DNA of 64,000 nucleotides. It comes from Pectobacterium polonicum. Lineage in GTDB: Bacteria > Pseudomonadota > Gammaproteobacteria > Enterobacterales > Enterobacteriaceae. Every line of letters begins with the position of its first letter. The stretch's first letter is position 1. Both the position numbers and the translations under genes were made by a program. The stretch lies in contig NZ_RJTN01000003.1 in the NCBI RefSeq assembly GCF_005497185.1, positions 285,555-349,554 of the forward strand, given 5' to 3'. Of the stretch, positions 60,269 through 64,000 are shown piece by piece. The notes under the pieces are model-generated. The model was not told the origin of the DNA, did no database searches, and saw only the letters and a list, made by a program, of their open reading frames with translations.

Positions 60269-62802
60269 AATTTGGCTTTATTGCCCATCCAACATCCAGA
60301 GAGCTTCTAAATCAGGTAAAACTGATCGATATGGCTGGCCGAATGCTGGAAGAACAGGCAACGGGTTATGATCCTATGCTGTGGCAACGGCGTAATCTGG
60401 TCCCGTTTGCCGAATTCAGCCGCATCGTTAGCGCCAGTGGTGCCCAATGCGAGGGGATCTTACAGTTCATGCCGTTAACCGCAGAGCAAATGCTGAGCCA
60501 GCCCCGACGCATTGCCGAGCGTGTAGTCGAAGGGGTCAACACACTCAAGCATCAGGGGGTGGAGCTAGTAGGGCTCGGCGGCTTTACCTCTATTGTCGGC
60601 AACCGTGGTCTACAGACCCTTGACCGCACAAACATTCCTGTCACGACAGGCAATTCACTGACGGCCTATGCAACCTATGTGAATATACTGGATGTCCTCT
60701 CTACGTTAGATATTCCAGCAGAGCAAGCCGACGTTGCGATACTGGGATATCCCGGTTCAATTGCGTTGGCGGTTGCACGGCTGCTTGCCCCATTGGGATG
60801 CCAACTAAGATTGATACACCGGGATGAGAAACAGCATGCTCAGGCTTTACTGGATTATCTGCCTGCATCCTTACACAGAAATGTGACGCTGCACGCCGGC
60901 ATGGACGACTGCTACGAGCGAGTGAAATTGTTCGTAGCCGCTACATCCAGTGGCGGTGTCATTGACCCTCAGCGACTGGCTCCAGGCAGTATCGTCGTGG
61001 ATGCCGCACTGCCAAAAGATGTATTACCCGGTTGGGAAACTCGTGACGATATTCTGGTGATTGATGGCGGATTAGTTTCCGCAACCGATGCCGTCAGTTT
61101 CGGCGCGATGACGTTAGGACTGGATCCCAAACGCCATCTCAATGGTTGTCTGGCTGAGACCATCATTCTCGCTCTGGAAGGCTGGGCCGAACCGTTCTCG
61201 ATTGGTCGGGAGTTACCCGTTGATCGGGTTCTGGAGATTGGCCGTCTTGCTGAACGACATGGTTTTTTGCCCCGCCCCATGTCAAGCCGCGGTGAAAATG
61301 TGGATGATGTGAAACTGCGCGAACTGCGTCGATTTCATAACGGGAAACGACACACAACTCCTGATGGCAGTGACATTAACCCTGAACATCTTCGCGAACC
61401 TGAACGTCTTCGTGAAGACGTGCTGAGATGCTTCGGAGAATACATCAATCCCGTTCTGCGAGAGTTTTATGCTTTCAACCATGTTGAACGGGTTTTCAAC
61501 CACGGAAAAGGCTGTTGGCTAACGGATCTGGACGGACAACGCTATCTGGACTTTGTAGCAGGATATGGTTGCCTCAATACTGGCCATAACCATCCAGATA
61601 TTGCTGCTAATCTGCAAAAGTACCTGCTACAGCAGCATCCTACTTTTGTTCAATATCTGTCAGCACCTCTCCATGCCAGCCTTCTGGCCAAGCGTTTAGC
61701 GGCACTTTCGCCTGACGGGTTGGAACGTGTGTTTCTGAGTAACTCTGGCACTGAAGCCGTGGAAGCCGCGTTGAAATTAGCGCTGGCAGCCAGCGACAAA
61801 CCAACACTGCTCTATTGCGCTAATGGTTATCATGGCAAAACACTTGGGGCCTTGTCCGTAACAGGACGAGCGAAACATCGGCAGGTGTTCGAGCCTCTAT
61901 TACCTCACTGTGAGGAAATTCCGTTTGGCGATGCTTCAGCCTTACAAGCCAGATTGCAAAAGGGAGACATAGCAGCCTTTATCATGGAGCCCATCCAAGG
62001 GGAAGGTGGCGTGGTGATACCGCCCGATGGCTATCTCAACGCCGTAAGAACGCTCTGTTCAGAGCATGATTGCCTCTGGATCCTCGACGAAATCCAGACT
62101 GGACTTGGCCGTACCGGCAAGATGTTCGCTTGCCAGTGGGAGGACGTTTCTCCCGACATTATGGTGCTATCAAAATCCCTCTCTGGTGGCCTTGTCCCTA
62201 TTGGAGCAACGCTATCATCCAAACATGTTTGGCAACGTGCTTATGGCAATATCGATCGTTTCGCGCTTCACACATCAACATTTGGCGGCGGTAACTTTGC
62301 CGCCGCCGCAGCGATGGCTGCACTGGACGTGATCGAACGTGAAAATCTGGCCGACAATGCCGCACAGGTTGGTGCACATCTGCGAAAAAGACTGGAGGAA
62401 TTAGCCGACAGGCATTACTTCATCAAGGAAGTTCGTGGACAAGGGCTGATGATTGCGATCGAATTTCAGAATGACGTCTCAGATGGCATTGAGGCATTTG
62501 TCCGGGAAATGTCCAGCCGCTTGCCTGCCAAAGCTGCGGCAACCTATCGGATGATGCCGATGAAAGCTCGTGAACATCTGGAAGCCGCAATAAAGGAATT
62601 AGAATCTACACTGGCGGACATGTTCGTACTGCGAATCATGACCAAACTTTCCAAAGATCACCATATTCTGACTTTCGTGACAGCGAATAACAACCGCGTG
62701 ATGCGCATACAACCCCCGCTGGTTTTGTCGCTGGAAGAAGCGGATACCTTTGTTAAAGCACTGAGCGAGGTATGTGAGGAACTCTCAACCTTTGAATCGT
62801 AA
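60265..62802 (+). CDS. PigE-like fusion: acyl-ACP reductase-like domain plus class III aminotransferase
   Basis: The 845-residue protein has two enzymes. Residues 1-345 resemble cyanobacterial acyl-ACP reductase: MKFGFIAHPTS, GLGGFTSIVGNRG, TTGNSLTAYATY, then GCLAETIILALEGW. C295 there aligns with the reductase's catalytic cysteine (C294 in Synechococcus). Residues 400-845 are a class III PLP aminotransferase with SNSGTEAVEAALKLA, LDEIQTGLGRTGKMFA and the PLP lysine K637 in LSKSLSGG. This is the layout of Serratia PigE, which aminates the aldehyde made by PigD. Overlap with the previous gene (ATGA) indicates coupled translation. Confidence 0.85.
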   Translation: MKFGFIAHPTSRELLNQVKLIDMAGRMLEEQATGYDPMLWQRRNLVPFAEFSRIVSASGAQCEGILQFMPLTAEQMLSQPRRIAERVVEGVNTLKHQGVELVGLGGFTSIVGNRGLQTLDRTNIPVTTGNSLTAYATYVNILDVLSTLDIPAEQADVAILGYPGSIALAVARLLAPLGCQLRLIHRDEKQHAQALLDYLPASLHRNVTLHAGMDDCYERVKLFVAATSSGGVIDPQRLAPGSIVVDAALPKDVLPGWETRDDILVIDGGLVSATDAVSFGAMTLGLDPKRHLNGCLAETIILALEGWAEPFSIGRELPVDRVLEIGRLAERHGFLPRPMSSRGENVDDVKLRELRRFHNGKRHTTPDGSDINPEHLREPERLREDVLRCFGEYINPVLREFYAFNHVERVFNHGKGCWLTDLDGQRYLDFVAGYGCLNTGHNHPDIAANLQKYLLQQHPTFVQYLSAPLHASLLAKRLAALSPDGLERVFLSNSGTEAVEAALKLALAASDKPTLLYCANGYHGKTLGALSVTGRAKHRQVFEPLLPHCEEIPFGDASALQARLQKGDIAAFIMEPIQGEGGVVIPPDGYLNAVRTLCSEHDCLWILDEIQTGLGRTGKMFACQWEDVSPDIMVLSKSLSGGLVPIGATLSSKHVWQRAYGNIDRFALHTSTFGGGNFAAAAAMAALDVIERENLADNAAQVGAHLRKRLEELADRHYFIKEVRGQGLMIAIEFQNDVSDGIEAFVREMSSRLPAKAAATYRMMPMKAREHLEAAIKELESTLADMFVLRIMTKLSKDHHILTFVTANNNRVMRIQPPLVLSLEEADTFVKALSEVCEELSTFES

Positions 62803-63179
62803 TCCAGGCGTCTCCTGCCTATAAACATTGAAATGGCTATCCATTCACAAGAGAGGTGAATGTTGCTGAAAGAAAAAAGCTTAAAGGCCCAATGCTAATC
62901 GGTTCATAAGCTATTGCCGATCCAGCTAGTATGAAAAACCCTGAAGCTACACTTCTGGGTTAATACGCAAACCAATGCCCTGTCAGCCATATGCTGGCGG
63001 GGTGTTTTTCTTTCTGGAGAAAATTGAGTTTATGATATCAGGGTACAAGCAGGCGATATAATGATCGACGCTGGCTGGTGCTTTCGTAAAGCAACGTCCT
63101 ATAACGTTGGACATCATCTAAATGTCTATTTAGCGAGCACCAAAACAAAGCCATGGATTAGTTAGTATTAAATGCCTAA
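62803..63179. other. Intergenic region between the pigE-like gene and the LysR gene
   Basis: About 380 bases between convergent genes, with no gene apart from the terminator listed separately. The stretch 63010-63175 shows nothing I can support. Confidence 0.5.
62978..63010 (+). terminator. Rho-independent terminator after the pigD/pigE-like pair
   Basis: CCCTGTCAGC pairs with GCTGGCGGGG (two G-U pairs) around a CATAT loop, followed by TGTTTTT. It lies 176 bases beyond the pigE-like stop. Confidence 0.75.
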
Positions 63180-64000
63180 TCAGGATGTGCGCTCCCAGAG
63201 TAGTGGATCAGCAAATTTCTCAGCCAGAAAATCAACAAATGCCTGTACCCTGCGACTCTGCATCGACCGGGTCGGTGTAATAGCATTGATCTGAGAAGGG
63301 ACGCCTGGATATTCGGGTAAAACTACCCGCAACCGACCATGCTTTAAATCGCTCGCAACGCTCCAAACCGATTGATATGAAATTCCAAGCCCGGATAAAG
63401 CCGCATCGCGTAGCACTTCTCCGAGATTGCTTTCAAAGTTTCCAGACATTTTCACTTTAATTAATCCACCATTAGGTGTACTCAGAGGCCAAATGTCCTG
63501 ACGCCCCTCACGACCCAGCAAGAATAGCCCATCATGGGATGACAGATCGTCTGGATGCAAAGGGGTACCGTGCTTGTTTAGGTAATCTGGAGAGGCAACT
63601 AACACACGAGGATCTGGAGAAAGAGGCCGCACAACCAGACGCGAGTCTTGCAGTGGCCCCATTCTGATTGCCAAATCGAAGCCCTCTTTTATGATGTCCA
63701 CCATATCGTCGCTCAGATGAGCGGAGATGTTCACCTTTGGGTACATCGTCTGGAACTCGGACAACAATGGCGACACATAGATTCGCCCAAATGATGCCGA
63801 CATAGTCACTCGCAGGTGACCAGCCACCGTTGTGGAGCAATCACGCAGGCATTGACCCAAGGCAACAAGCTCCTCAATTAGCGGACGCCCCTGATCTGCC
63901 AATGTCTGCCCCTCCGGCGTCGGGTACATACTGCGTGTGGAGCGGTTCAGCAACCGCACCCCTAGTTCGCGTTCAAGCCGCTGAAGGCGCTGACTCGCAA
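63180..64000 (-). CDS. LysR-family regulator, N terminus beyond the window
   Basis: The frame runs from the stop at 63180 up to the right edge, where it reads ASQRLQRLERELGVRLLNRS, the end of a LysR helix-turn-helix. The first part of that domain lies outside. The substrate-binding domain covers the rest (LRVTMSASFGRIYVSPLLSEF onward). The internal ATG at 63959 is not a start. It faces the pigD/pigE-like pair tail to tail, so it is a possible but unproven regulator. Confidence 0.85.
   Translation of the reverse strand, partial: ASQRLQRLERELGVRLLNRSTRSMYPTPEGQTLADQGRPLIEELVALGQCLRDCSTTVAGHLRVTMSASFGRIYVSPLLSEFQTMYPKVNISAHLSDDMVDIIKEGFDLAIRMGPLQDSRLVVRPLSPDPRVLVASPDYLNKHGTPLHPDDLSSHDGLFLLGREGRQDIWPLSTPNGGLIKVKMSGNFESNLGEVLRDAALSGLGISYQSVWSVASDLKHGRLRVVLPEYPGVPSQINAITPTRSMQSRRVQAFVDFLAEKFADPLLWERTS

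Noticed and set aside
57878..62802. A prodigiosin gene cluster
   Set aside because: Only PigD- and PigE-like genes are present; neighbours are an MFS/phosphatase pair and a LysR gene, with no condensing, peptidyl-carrier or bipyrrole genes.

Overview
This window looks like a chromosomal segment of a soft-rot enterobacterium, most likely Pectobacterium. The housekeeping proteins are close to their Escherichia coli counterparts in length and sequence as I recall them, but the local gene order differs and an ERIC repeat is present. I had no database, so species and synteny statements rest on recalled families.

Region 1 (1-26.4 kb) is conserved core. It runs loiP (3' end), an orphan LuxR-type regulator, speA, metK, sprT, endA, rsmE, gshB, yqgE, ruvX, fbp, mpl and purA. 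Then comes yjeT and the minus-strand superoperon nnr-tsaE-amiB-mutL-miaA-hfq-hflX-hflK-hflC, with queG divergent from nnr. Compared with E. coli, speB and galP are absent from their usual places, and fbp-mpl joins the gshB/ruvX block to the purA/hfl block. Downstream of queG is an AT-rich gap with two perfect DnaA boxes. It sits where E. coli has datA, between queG and the glycine tRNA genes.

Region 2 (26.4-46 kb) separates queG from tRNA-Gly(GCC). It holds ahpCF, a DUF4153 membrane protein, an autotransporter whose passenger carries a complete PAP2 acid-phosphatase signature, and a MacAB/TolC-like four-gene exporter. Around the exporter lie four soluble proteins with no cysteine at all, two of them paralogous, and two small signal-peptide proteins. 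This is the accessory part of the window. An ERIC element enlarged by four hairpins lies just beyond it.

Region 3 (46-57 kb) is a mixed metabolic and transport stretch: a 2-hydroxyacid dehydrogenase, a large uncharacterised protein, a YahK-type alcohol dehydrogenase, a LysE exporter with a divergent LysR regulator, two MFS transporters, a DUF1963 protein and a YjjG-type phosphatase.

Region 4 (57-64 kb) is the most interesting. A long AT-rich gap leads into two translationally coupled genes. The first is a ThDP enzyme resembling PigD. The second is a fusion of an acyl-ACP reductase-like domain and a class III aminotransferase, resembling PigE. In Serratia, PigD and PigE make the monopyrrole half of prodigiosin; here no other prodigiosin gene is visible. 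The pair may therefore make a free alkyl-pyrroline or amino-ketone metabolite. A LysR regulator runs off the right edge.
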